16,258 nt of DNA from Actinomycetota bacterium (lineage in GTDB: Bacteria > Actinomycetota > Thermoleophilia > Gaiellales > Gaiellaceae): assembly GCA_005883235.1 (NCBI GenBank), contig VAYE01000148.1, positions 1-16,258 of the forward strand, read 5' to 3'. The stretch's first letter is position 1, and each line of letters starts with the position of its first letter. Below are positions 6,948 to 14,174 of the stretch, piece by piece. The position numbers and the translations under genes are program-made. Below the pieces are notes generated by a model, which ran no database searches, was not told the origin of the DNA, and saw nothing but the letters and a program-made list of their open reading frames with translations.

Positions 6948-8244
6948 TCACGAGGCGCTCGACCGCCCCGGGGGCCTCGCCGCACTCACCACCCTCGCAC
7001 CGCTCCGGCACCGCGACTTCCGGCTGCTCTGGGCAGGCATGACCGTCTCGCTCCTCGGCGACGGCATCTTCCTCGTCGCGATCGCCTGGGAGGCCTACGT
7101 CCTCTGGAACGCGCCGGCGGCCCTCTCGATCGTCGGGATCGGGATGACGGTGCCGATGATCGCGTTCCTCCTCCCGGGCGGAGTGCTCACCGACAGGCTC
7201 GACCGGCGCCGCGTGATGCTGGCGGCCGACGCGGTGCGCGCCCTGGCGGTCGCGGGGCTGGCGGCGCTTGCGTTCGCCGGTCTGCTGCGCTTCTGGGAGC
7301 TCGTCGCGCTCGTCGCGCTCTACAGCGTCGGGACCGCCTTCTTCACGCCTGCGTTCGACGCGATCGTCCCCGACCTCCTCCCGGCGGAGGACCTCGCCGC
7401 CGCGAACTCGCTCGACCAGTTCGTCCGGCCGATCGCGCTCCGGCTGGCGGGGCCCGCGGTCGGGGGCTCGCTCGTGGCCGTCGCGGCGGGCGCCGCGTTC
7501 GCCGTCGACGTCGTGACGTTCGCGGCGTCCTGGATCGCTGTGCTGGCGATGCGCCCGCCGGCGCACCCCCGGCACGAGGCGCACGAGCCCGCGTTCGCGG
7601 CGCTCATGGCCGGCCTGCGCTTCGTGCGGCGTCGCGTCTGGCTGTGGGGCACGCTCCTCTCGGCCGCTGTGGCGTACCTCGCGTTCCTCGGCCCGACCGA
7701 GGTACTGCTTCCGTACGTGGTGAAGAACGACCTGCACGCCTCGGCCCGCGACCTCGGTCTCGTGTTCGCCGCGGGCGGGCTGGGGGCCGTCGGCGCGGCG
7801 CTGCTCATGGGGCAGCGCGGCCATCCGCGCCGGGACGTCACGTTCATCTACGGCACGTGGACGCTGGCCACGCTCGCCGTCGCCGGGTACGGGCTCGCGA
7901 CGGCGGCCTGGCAGCTCGCGCTCGCCTGCCTCGTCTTCAACGCGCTCGAGGCCGCCGGCACGATCGTCTGGGCGACGCTCAAGCAGCGGCACGTGCCGGC
8001 CTCGATGCTCGGCCGGGTCTCGAGCCTCGACTGGCTGATCTCGATCGGGCTCCTGCCGCTCTCGTTCGCGCTGACCGCGCCGGTCGCTGCGGCCGTCGGC
8101 GCTCGCGCCACGCTGATCGGAGCCGCGGCGATCGGCGGTGCCGTGACGCTCGGTGCGCTCTTCCTGCCGGGGATGCGCGACGTCGAGGGAGCGGCCGGCG
8201 AGGCTGCGATCTCTCGTGCCGCGGCGCCGAGCGCGACGTTCTGA
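6937..8244 (+). CDS. MFS transporter (MFS_3/EntS-like exporter)
   Basis: A 435-residue, about 12-helix major facilitator protein. The ATG at 6937 lies 11 nt inside the end of the GGDEF/EAL gene, so translation is probably coupled. The N-terminus (LRHRDFRLLWAGMTVSLLGD) and the loop 2-3 motif GGVLTDRLDRRRVM (about 81-94) are typical of the MFS_3 group, which includes the enterobactin exporter EntS and many actinobacterial drug or siderophore exporters. A central basic loop (MRPPAHPRHEAHEP) divides the two six-helix halves, and the C-terminal tail is about 25 residues. The direction of transport is inferred from the family, and the substrate is unknown. As the third gene after an acyl-condensing PLP enzyme and a membrane sensor, it could export the enzyme's product. 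The 3' 266 nt are also open on the opposite strand as the tail of the deacetylase gene. Confidence 0.92.
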   Translation: MQHSHEALDRPGGLAALTTLAPLRHRDFRLLWAGMTVSLLGDGIFLVAIAWEAYVLWNAPAALSIVGIGMTVPMIAFLLPGGVLTDRLDRRRVMLAADAVRALAVAGLAALAFAGLLRFWELVALVALYSVGTAFFTPAFDAIVPDLLPAEDLAAANSLDQFVRPIALRLAGPAVGGSLVAVAAGAAFAVDVVTFAASWIAVLAMRPPAHPRHEAHEPAFAALMAGLRFVRRRVWLWGTLLSAAVAYLAFLGPTEVLLPYVVKNDLHASARDLGLVFAAGGLGAVGAALLMGQRGHPRRDVTFIYGTWTLATLAVAGYGLATAAWQLALACLVFNALEAAGTIVWATLKQRHVPASMLGRVSSLDWLISIGLLPLSFALTAPVAAAVGARATLIGAAAIGGAVTLGALFLPGMRDVEGAAGEAAISRAAAPSATF

Positions 8245-9013
8245 CGTCTCTGCGGGGCACGGCTCGATTCGAGTTCGAGCCAACCTGCTCGAGCGGCGGC
8301 GGGTCCAGGCGGAGCAGCTGCGGCACCGTCACGGCCTTGAACCCTTTCTGCTGCATGTAGGGCAGGAACAGCTTGAGCGCGTTCAGCGTCGCCGGGACGG
8401 TCTCGTCCTCGTGCATGAGCACGATCGCGCCGGCTCGGACGCGGTCGACGAGGTGCTGGTAGATCTCCTCTGACGGCGGCGTCGAGGCCTCCGAGCCGTC
8501 CCCCGAGTCGGCGTCCCACATCACCTCGAGCATCCCGAGGCTGCGGGCGATCTGCAGGATCGACGACGCGTTGTCGCCGAACGGCGGCCTGAACAGGATC
8601 GGCCTCCGCTTCGTGATCCGCTTGATCGCGCGCTGCGTCCGCAGGAGCTCGCTGCGGATCTGCGCCGGTGGGAGCGTGATCAGGTTCGGGTGCGTGAAGC
8701 TGTGGTCGCCGATCGCGCCGACGCTCGCCTCCATGCGCACGCGGCCCGGGTGGCCGACGACCTTCTGGCCGATCTCGAAGAAGGTAGCGCGCGCGCCGTA
8801 CTGCTTGAGGAGCGCAACGAGCTGCGCCGTGTAGGGACCGGGGCCGTCGTCAAAGGTGAGCGCGACGTACGGGCCGGTGCCGCCGCCGCAATAGATCGGG
8901 ATTCCAGCGTCGAGCAGCTGACGGAAGGTCGGGCTCGGCGCGGCGCCCGAGCTAGCGACGACCACGGTCGACGCGACTGCGGCCACGAGAACGGCGAGCC
9001 GCGCGGGGCTCAA
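7979..9013 (-). CDS. Secreted polysaccharide deacetylase (NodB domain, CE4)
   Basis: Translation most likely starts at TTG 9013-9011, overlapping the sigma-factor stop as TTGA. This start gives a clean signal peptide ([20 protein letters not shown], cleavage near SSGAA), so the enzyme acts outside the membrane. The NodB domain spans about residues 48-236 with all five motifs: TFDDGP (53-58), HSFTH (104-108), RPPFG (142-146), WDAD (166-169) and LMHE (199-202). Asp56, His104 and His108 would bind the metal. Family members remove N- or O-acetyl groups from peptidoglycan, chitin-like or other surface glycans; the substrate is not evident here. The domain ends near 8293, but no in-frame stop occurs until 7979, giving an Arg/Pro/Ser-rich tail of about 100 residues antisense to the MFS gene. 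That tail looks like an out-of-frame shadow, so the true C-terminus is uncertain. The product is 344 aa if the tail is real. Confidence 0.88.
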   Translation of the reverse strand: MSPARLAVLVAAVASTVVVASSGAAPSPTFRQLLDAGIPIYCGGGTGPYVALTFDDGPGPYTAQLVALLKQYGARATFFEIGQKVVGHPGRVRMEASVGAIGDHSFTHPNLITLPPAQIRSELLRTQRAIKRITKRRPILFRPPFGDNASSILQIARSLGMLEVMWDADSGDGSEASTPPSEEIYQHLVDRVRAGAIVLMHEDETVPATLNALKLFLPYMQQKGFKAVTVPQLLRLDPPPLEQVGSNSNRAVPRRDVRTSRSAPRHERSQPRRPLPRRRASPAGRAHRASRHRRSPRLRSAWRERRRPQRPARSARTRAAGARSRSASRGSRPGRASRPARAAA

Positions 9014-10050
9014 GTCGGAAGCAGCGACTCGATCTCGCGCTGGACGGACAACCGCTCGAGCGCCTGCGCCTCGATCTGGCGCACCCGCTCGCGCGTCAGC
9101 CCGAGTGTCCGGCCGATCTCCTCGAGCGACTTGGGGTCGGGATCGCCGTCGAGGCCGTACCGCAGCTTGAGGATGTCGCGCTCCCGCTCGGGCAGCTCGT
9201 CGAGGGCGCGGTGCAGGGTCTCCTCCTGGAGGCTGACGTGCACCTCCTCCTCGAGGCTCTCTCCGGGGGTCGCGATCAGCTCGCCGAGCTGCGTCCCGCT
9301 GTCCTCGCCGACCGGCTTGTCGAGGCTCGCGACCGCGCGCGCGGCCTGGCGCACCTCGCGCACCTGCTTCACCGGCAGCTTGGCGGCCTTCGCCACCTCC
9401 TCGTCGGTGGGATCGCGCTCGAGCCTCGCCATGAGACCGCGCGTCGCTCGGCCGATCTTCTGCTCGCGCTCGACGATGTGCACGGGAATCCGGATCGTGC
9501 GCGACTTGTTCGCGACGCCGCGCTGGACGGCCTGGCGGATCCACCACGTCGCGTACGTCGAGAACTTGTAGCCGCGGCGCCAGTCGAACTTCTCGACCGC
9601 GCGGATCAGCCCGATGATGCCCTCTTGGATCAGGTCGAGGAGCGACAGGCCGTGGCCCTGGTACTTCTTGGCGATCGAGACGACGAGGCGGAGGTTCGAG
9701 TTCACCATCCGGTCCTTCGCGGCCTTGTCTCCGCGCTCGATCCGCTTGGCCAGCGCGACCTCCTCCTGCGCCGTGAGCAGCGGGTAGCGCCCGGCCTCGT
9801 TGAGGAAGAGCTGGAGGGCGTCGGTCGTGTGGACCGCGAGGTCGCCGTTCACGTACGTGCTCTCGCGGGCCTGCGCGTTGCCGCAGTCGTCCGTGAGCTC
9901 GATGCCGCGCTCGTCGAGCTCGGCGTAGAGCGCCTCGAGGGCATCGTCCTCGAGCTCGAGCTCCTGCGTCAGCTCGTTCAGCGCCGAGAGGTTGACGCAG
10001 CCGTGCTCCTCCCCTTGCTCGATGAGCGCCGTCAGCTGGTCGTGGGTCAT
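9010..10050 (-). CDS. rpoD: RNA polymerase sigma factor, sigma-70 group 1/2 (RpoD/SigA-like)
   Basis: A 346-residue sigma factor starting at ATG 10050 ([17 protein letters not shown]); an in-frame extension to 10080 adds ten residues without family character. Residues of about 5-52 resemble region 1.1 of primary sigma factors (L-x-x-L-I-E-x-G, then an acidic stretch ending in LDERGIEL). Region 1.2 is at about 77-108 ([19 protein letters not shown]). Region 2 is at about 113-185 with [30 protein letters not shown] and [15 protein letters not shown], the 2.4 segment that reads the -10 box. Region 3 is at about 190-270. Region 4 is at about 280-340 with [20 protein letters not shown] as the -35 helix-turn-helix. 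It lacks the long non-conserved insert of proteobacterial RpoD. Region 1.1 favours the housekeeping factor, but a group 2 paralogue is possible. Its stop overlaps the start of the deacetylase gene. Confidence 0.88.
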   Translation of the reverse strand: MTHDQLTALIEQGEEHGCVNLSALNELTQELELEDDALEALYAELDERGIELTDDCGNAQARESTYVNGDLAVHTTDALQLFLNEAGRYPLLTAQEEVALAKRIERGDKAAKDRMVNSNLRLVVSIAKKYQGHGLSLLDLIQEGIIGLIRAVEKFDWRRGYKFSTYATWWIRQAVQRGVANKSRTIRIPVHIVEREQKIGRATRGLMARLERDPTDEEVAKAAKLPVKQVREVRQAARAVASLDKPVGEDSGTQLGELIATPGESLEEEVHVSLQEETLHRALDELPERERDILKLRYGLDGDPDPKSLEEIGRTLGLTRERVRQIEAQALERLSVQREIESLLPT

Positions 10051-10090
10051 GGACAGAGTTTGCCATGGGCCGCGATGCAAACGACGGAGC

Positions 10091-10096
10091 TAGACT
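10091..10096 (+). promoter_or_regulatory. Candidate -10 box (TAGACT), possibly leaderless transcript
   Basis: TAGACT fits the actinobacterial TANNNT consensus and ends six bases before the GTG at 10103, so transcription could begin at the start codon. No convincing -35 hexamer is found at 16-19 bp. The 52-nt gap to the divergent sigma gene must hold promoters for both directions. Confidence 0.35.
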
Positions 10097-10102
10097 CCCC
10101 GC

Positions 10103-10366
10103 GTGGTCTGGGAGCTGATCTTCATGCTCGTGATCCTGAAGATCCCGATCGTGTACCTCTGCCTCGTCGTCTGGTGGGCCGTCAAGTCAGAGCCCCGGCC
10201 GCTCGAGGGCGCGGCGCTGCCGGCGTCCCTGCCCGAGGATCCCTCCGGGCGCGGCTGGCGCTTCAGCCCCGATCGGCCGCGCCGCCGCGGCCCGCACGGC
10301 GGCCCGGCCCGCTCCTATCAACGCACCGCGCGCGCGGGTCTCGCGCCTGTCGAGTCGCCGCGGTGA
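10103..10366 (+). CDS. Small single-TM membrane protein, unknown function
   Basis: An 87-residue protein starting at GTG 10103. The first 27 residues (WELIFMLVILKIPIVYLCLVV) form one hydrophobic helix. The rest is a basic, Pro/Gly/Arg-rich tail (SPDRPRRRGPHGGPARSY) that probably stays in the cytoplasm. Evidence that it is real is the strong start-proximal membrane helix, G/C-ending codons, and the GTGA overlap of its stop with the next small gene. It has no motif I recognise. It sits divergent from the sigma factor and upstream of sucA; nothing in the sequence ties it functionally to either. Confidence 0.7.
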   Translation: MVWELIFMLVILKIPIVYLCLVVWWAVKSEPRPLEGAALPASLPEDPSGRGWRFSPDRPRRRGPHGGPARSYQRTARAGLAPVESPR

Positions 10367-10626
10367 GCGTTCCGCCGGCCGCCGGCCGGGAGCGACCGGC
10401 CGACGCGATCTCCGGCTTCCTCGCGGCGGCCGCCATCTTCGTCAGCCTGATGGGGATCGCCTACCGACCGGCCCGGGTCGTCCCGGTCGCGATCCTGCTC
10501 GCGCTCGTCGCGGCGGGAATCGGAGGCCGAAACGCGCGCCTCGCGGCGCTGGCCGTGGGCGTCGCGGCGGCGTCGTTCGCCGTCGGCATGGCCGTCGCGG
10601 TCCTGACCGGGCATCCCCTGTACTGA
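10363..10626 (+). CDS. Small hydrophobic membrane protein, unknown function
   Basis: An 87-residue protein whose GTG start (10363-10365) overlaps the previous stop as GTGA, so the two are co-translated. After a short polar N-terminus it has about three hydrophobic segments: ISGFLAAAAIFVSLMGIAY, VVPVAILLALVAAGIG, and LAALAVGVAAASFAVGMAVAVLTG. It is almost wholly membrane-embedded. No family was recognised. The sucA start lies 25 nt downstream, close enough for a shared transcript, although sucA also has its own possible -10 box. Confidence 0.65.
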   Translation: MSVPPAAGRERPADAISGFLAAAAIFVSLMGIAYRPARVVPVAILLALVAAGIGGRNARLAALAVGVAAASFAVGMAVAVLTGHPLY

Positions 10627-10638
10627 GGGTCTCCCTGC

Positions 10639-10644
10639 TACAAC
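10639..10644 (+). promoter_or_regulatory. Candidate -10 box (TACAAC) before sucA
   Basis: TACAAC lies seven bases before the GTG start of sucA, in a 25-nt gap with no Shine-Dalgarno sequence, which suits a leaderless start. Similar TACAAC and TACAAT boxes occur at 14199 and 16022. No -35 box is evident, so this is only suggestive. Confidence 0.3.
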
Positions 10645-10651
10645 AAGAGTC

Positions 10652-11980
10652 GTGATCGAAAGCGACGTCGACGGGCTCAACGCCGGGTACGCCCGGCTGC
10701 TCCTCGAGGAGTACCTCGAGAACCCGGAGGCGGTCCCGAGCGAGTGGCGCGCCCTCTTCGAGAGCGGCTCGAGCGAGCTCGTCGCGACACACCCCGGCCT
10801 GGCCCGCCTGCTGGAGACGCTGGCCGCCGACGGAAACGGCCACGTCGCCGCTCCCGCGCCACCGCAGCCCGCACCCCCGCCGCCCGCGCCTGCGGCTGCG
10901 CCTGCCCCCGCCGCCGCACCGCCCGACGAGACGCTTCTCGGGGCCGTCGCGGCGGGAATGGCGCTCGTCAAGGCGCACCGCACGCACGGCCACCTCGCGG
11001 CGCATCTCGATCCGCTCGGCTCCGAGCCGCCGGGCGACCCGGCGCTCGAGGCAGAGCGCCTCGTCCCGAAGCTGACCCCCGAGCTCCAGGCCCAGGTTCC
11101 GGCCCGCCTCCTGCGCACGTACGTGCCCGGTGAGACGCTCGCCGAGGTGCTGCCGAAGCTGCGCGAGACCTACTGCGGCACGAGCGCGTACGAGCTCGAG
11201 CACATCTCCGACCACGAGGAGCGCGTCTGGCTCCGGCAGGCGATCGAGTCCGGCCGCTACCGCACGCCGCTCTCCGCGGACGAGAAGCGCCGCCTGCTGG
11301 CGCAGCTGACCGAGGTCGAGGGCTTCGAGCGCTTCCTCCGCCGCGCGTTCCTGGGTCAGAAGCAGTTCTCGATCGAGGGCCTCGACGTGATGGTGCCGAT
11401 GCTCGACGAGACGATCGGTCTCGCTGCCGAGGCCGGGGCGCACGAGGTCGTGATCGGGATGGCCCACCGCGGGCGCCTCAGCGTCCTCGCCCATACGCTC
11501 GGCCGGCCCTACGAGACGATCCTGCGCGAGTTCGAGGGCGAGCGGACGATCGACGCCGTCGCGGCCGACCCCGAGGGCGGGACGGGCGACGTCAAGTACC
11601 ACCTCGGCGCCGCGGGCGTGCGCTCGACCCCCACCGGCGAGGTGACCGTGACCCTCGCCGCGAACCCGAGCCACCTCGAGGCGGTCGATCCCGTGGTCGA
11701 GGGGCGGACACGGGCCGAGCAAACCGACCGCGGCACGCGCGAGGGGCTCCACGACCCGCGGGTGGCGATGCCGATCCTCATCCACGGCGACGCGTCGTTC
11801 CCGGGCCAGGGGATCGTCGCTGAGACGCTGAACCTCGCCAATCTCGCCGGCTACTCGACCGGCGGCACGCTCCACCTGATCGCGAACAACCAGATCGGCT
11901 TCACGACCGACCCGGTCGAGGGCCGCTCGACCCGCTACTCGAGCGACCTCGCCAAGGGCTTCGACGTGCCGATCATCCGC
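10652..11980 (+). CDS. sucA: 2-oxoglutarate dehydrogenase E1 component, 5' part of a disrupted gene
   Basis: The E1 subunit of the 2-oxoglutarate dehydrogenase complex decarboxylates 2-oxoglutarate with thiamine diphosphate in the TCA cycle. From GTG 10652, residues 1-40 carry the short N-terminal E1 motif (NAGYARLLLEEYLENPEAVPSEW). An Ala/Pro linker (66-90) follows, and then the E1 core directly, without the E2 domain fused in mycobacterial Kgd. Seen in the core are FLGQKQFSIEGLDVMVPMLD (234-253), GMAHRGRLSVL (269-279), GDVKYHLGA (312-320), and the thiamine-diphosphate motif from GDASFPGQG (379-387) to NNQIGFTT (412-419). Homology stops after KGFDVPII (435-442). The frame then runs out of register to 13012 with Arg-rich nonsense that overlaps the true 3' half in another frame. 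The expected HVN...HGHNExDEP segment of the family is absent. This is either a real deletion or an assembly error. Confidence 0.9.
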
Positions 11981-11981
11981 T

Positions 11982-13292
11982 TATACACAGCCGCTGATGG
12001 CGGAGAAGATCGCCCGCCACCCGAGCGTGCGACAGCTTTTCGCCGAACGGCTCGCCGAGGAGGGCGTCGTGAGCGCCGACGGGGCGGAGCGCCTGCTCCA
12101 GGAGGTCGAGACCAGACTCCGCGCCGCGCACGAGAGCCTCCGCTCCTCCTTCGGCGGCCAGGGCTCCCCGAGCCCGGTCCGGGAAGGGCACATTCCGCGC
12201 TCGTCGGGCACGGAGGTCGTGACTGCCGTCGCCGCCGATCGGCTCCGGGCTCTCAACGAGGAGCTCCTCACGGTCCCGGAGGGCTTCACCGTGCATCCGA
12301 AGCTCGCGAAGCAGCTCGAGCGGCGGGTCGCCGCCCTCGACGAGGGAACGATCGACTGGGGTCAGGCCGAGGCGCTCGCCTTCGGGTCGCTCCTCGTCGA
12401 GGGGATTCCGATCCGACTGACCGGCCAGGACACCGAGCGCGGCACGTTCTCGCACCGGCACATGGCGCTCCACGACGCGCGCACGGGCGAGGTCTACAAG
12501 CCGATCCAGCACCTCGCCGAGGCCTCCGCCTCGTTCGAGGTCCACAACTCGCCGCTCTCCGAGCTCGCCGCCGTCGGCTTCGAGTACGGGTACTCGATCG
12601 CGGCGCCCGAGACGCTCGTCCTCTGGGAGGCGCAGTTCGGCGACTTCGTGAACGGCGCGCAGATCGTCGTCGACCAGTTCCTCGTCTCGGGCCTCTCGAA
12701 GTGGCGGCAGACGTCGCGGTTGACGCTCCTCCACCCGCACGGCTACGAGGGCAACGGGCCGGAGCACTCGAGCGCGCGGCTCGAGCGGTTCCTCCAGCTC
12801 GCCGCGCAGGAGAACATCCGGATTGCGAACTGCACGACGGCCGCGCAGCTCTTCCACCTGCTGCGGCGGCAGGCGCTGGACGCCTCGGCGCGGCCGCTCG
12901 TCGTGATGACGCCGAAGGGCCTGCTGCGGCTGCGCCAGGCGGCCTCGACGCTCCAGAAGCTCTCGGACGAAGCGTTCCGGCCCTTGCTCGACGATCCGGA
13001 GGCGCAGCGTGAGCAAGTGCGCCGCCTCGTCCCGTTCCCGGTCGCCGCGGCGGCCGAGCTCGCGCGCTCGTATCCGGCGCTCGAGGAGGTCGTGTGGGCC
13101 CAAGAGGAGCCGCAGAACATGGGCGCGTGGCGCGCGATCCGGCACCGCCTCGAGGAGGCGCTTCCGGAGACGGTTCCGCTCGACTACGTCGGCCACCCGT
13201 GGCGCGCCAGCCCGTGCGAGGGGTATCCGACGGCCCACCTGCGCGAGCAGGACCGGATCGTCCGCGAGGCCTTCGGCGTTAGCGTCGCCTGA
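11982..13292 (+). CDS. sucA: 2-oxoglutarate dehydrogenase E1 component, 3' part of a disrupted gene
   Basis: Homology resumes with YTQPLMAEKIARHPSVR, coded from 11982 in the +1 frame relative to the 5' half. If translated separately, the first ATG is 11997 (431 aa). Family marks are RGTFSHRHMALHD (about 144-156), NSPLSELAAVGFEYGYSIA (about 184-202), WEAQFGDFVNGAQ, HGYEGNGPEHSSARLERFLQ (about 244-263) and VVMTPKGLLR. It ends normally with ...EAFGVSVA. The two halves plus about 48 missing residues give about 927 residues, close to E. coli SucA (933). Alone this half lacks the thiamine-binding motif and would be inactive. The 3' end overlaps the convergent small gene by 14 nt. Confidence 0.9.
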   Translation, partial: YTQPLMAEKIARHPSVRQLFAERLAEEGVVSADGAERLLQEVETRLRAAHESLRSSFGGQGSPSPVREGHIPRSSGTEVVTAVAADRLRALNEELLTVPEGFTVHPKLAKQLERRVAALDEGTIDWGQAEALAFGSLLVEGIPIRLTGQDTERGTFSHRHMALHDARTGEVYKPIQHLAEASASFEVHNSPLSELAAVGFEYGYSIAAPETLVLWEAQFGDFVNGAQIVVDQFLVSGLSKWRQTSRLTLLHPHGYEGNGPEHSSARLERFLQLAAQENIRIANCTTAAQLFHLLRRQALDASARPLVVMTPKGLLRLRQAASTLQKLSDEAFRPLLDDPEAQREQVRRLVPFPVAAAAELARSYPALEEVVWAQEEPQNMGAWRAIRHRLEEALPETVPLDYVGHPWRASPCEGYPTAHLREQDRIVREAFGVSVA

Positions 13293-13464
13293 GGCGGCGG
13301 CGCTGCTCGATCAGCTGCGCCGCGACGCGCGGGCCGTGCTTGCGCGTGGCCGCGACGATCTGCCGCCTCTGCCGCTTCGGGATCCGGCGCCAGATGTCGA
13401 AGGCCGTCAGCGCGACGCCGATCGGACCGGCGCGGCGGGTGAGGAGACGCAGCGGGCGAGGCAC
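13279..13464 (-). CDS. Small basic protein, unknown function
   Basis: About 61 residues from GTG 13464, chosen because GAGGA lies seven bases upstream; an upstream GTG at 13482 would add six residues. The sequence has a weakly hydrophobic stretch (GPIGVALTAFDIW) and then a very basic C-terminal half (RRIPKRQRRQIVAATRKHG and RRRLRRR), suggesting a membrane-peripheral or nucleic-acid-binding peptide. No family is recognised. It lies 39 nt after the secreted Pro/Ala-rich gene on the same strand and overlaps the sucA 3' end tail to tail. Confidence 0.5.
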   Translation of the reverse strand: MPRPLRLLTRRAGPIGVALTAFDIWRRIPKRQRRQIVAATRKHGPRVAAQLIEQRRRLRRR

Positions 13465-13503
13465 GCCCCCATCCTCGCACACGCGGTCGATCGCTAAACG
13501 GGG

Positions 13504-14168
13504 CTAGCGGCCCTTGTCGCGGCCGTTGCCGTTCCCGTTGCCGTCGCCACCGCCGCCCTTGCTCTTCCCCCTGTCCTTCCCGCCGCCGTCGCTGCGGTTG
13601 TCGGGAGGGCAGCCTCCGTTCTGGTCTGCACTCTGAGCCTGCTCGGCGTCGCCGCCACCTTGCGGCCCCGCCGGCTCGTCGCTCGCAGAGGAGGACTGCC
13701 GGCTTTGATCGCCGCCCGAGTCCTGCTTGTCGTCCTTGCCCTTGCCGCGCTTCTTGTCGCTCTCGTTCGAGGCGAGGGCCCGGGCCGGCTGAGCCGCGGG
13801 CGCCGCGTCGCCGGAGCGGGAGCGGGAGCCGGCGGGGGAGCGGGAGCCGGCGCAGGAGCAGGAGCAGGAGCGGGGGCCGGCGCGGGCAGTGCGGGGCGCG
13901 GCGCAGGTGCGACCGGCGGCCGGACCGAGACCACGGCTGGAACCGCCGGCCGGGGCGCCGCGACGCGGCCGCGAGAACGAATGACCGGAACGGCCGGCGC
14001 CGGCAGTGTCGTCGCGTGGACGATCGTCCGGATCACGGCCGGCGGCGCGGCGATGCCGACCGAGCGCTCGACCTTTCGCCTGACCAGCGTGCCCGGCAAT
14101 CCAACCGCCGCGGCGAGCGCCGCCAGGGCGCAAATCGTTGCGACGATCCGCGGCCACCTTGCCCTCAT
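13504..14168 (-). pseudogene. Secreted Pro/Ala-rich protein, frameshifted inside its Ala-Pro repeat
   Basis: The start is ATG 14168 with an AAGGGGG ribosome binding site seven bases upstream. The first part encodes a basic N-terminus and one hydrophobic segment (WPRIVATICALAALAAAVGL), a signal peptide or anchor, followed by a Pro/Ala/Val-rich region and a run of Ala-Pro dipeptides. After the repeat this frame turns into Arg/Thr-rich nonsense with poor G/C-ending codons and ends at 13494. The other frame becomes convincing there instead: DAAPAAQPARALASNESDKK, a hydrophilic Asp/Lys/Ser/Gln/Gly tail with G/C-ending codons and a TAG stop at 13504. One base missing between about 13810 and 13890 explains both halves; restoring it gives about 221 residues. 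A slip in the C run at 13834-13838 (plus-strand G5) is one possible site. The restored protein would be an anchored or secreted wall-spanning protein of unknown role. A sequencing error is equally possible. Confidence 0.7.
13813..13887 (-). repeat. Degenerate 6-bp tandem repeat encoding Ala-Pro
   Basis: On the plus strand this is a run of GGAGCG/GGAGCA/GGAGCC units with short GGCGGG interruptions. In the minus-strand gene it codes for roughly twelve Ala-Pro pairs. Such low-complexity DNA is prone to replication slippage and is where the two coding frames of the surrounding gene change over. Confidence 0.75.
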
Positions 14169-14174
14169 GCTCCA

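Noticed and set aside
8252..8285. Terminator hairpin between the convergent MFS and deacetylase genes
   Set aside because: Only short CTCGA/TCGAG pairings exist and there is no T-run.
9211..10362. Open frame antisense to the sigma factor leading into the second small membrane protein
   Set aside because: Only the last 87 codons (from GTG 10363) look like protein; the rest mirrors the sigma gene.
10717..10922. Fused E2 succinyltransferase domain as in mycobacterial Kgd
   Set aside because: The Ala/Pro linker is followed directly by the E1 core, and no acyltransferase domain lies before it.
11981..11989. DnaA box suggesting a replication origin
   Set aside because: It is a single copy inside conserved sucA coding sequence (Tyr-Thr-Gln), with no dnaA, dnaN, further boxes or AT-rich region nearby.
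13494..13810. C-terminal Arg/Thr-rich extension of the Pro/Ala-rich protein in its starting frame
   Set aside because: Its codons lack the G/C-ending bias of the window, whereas the alternative frame keeps it and gives a coherent hydrophilic tail.
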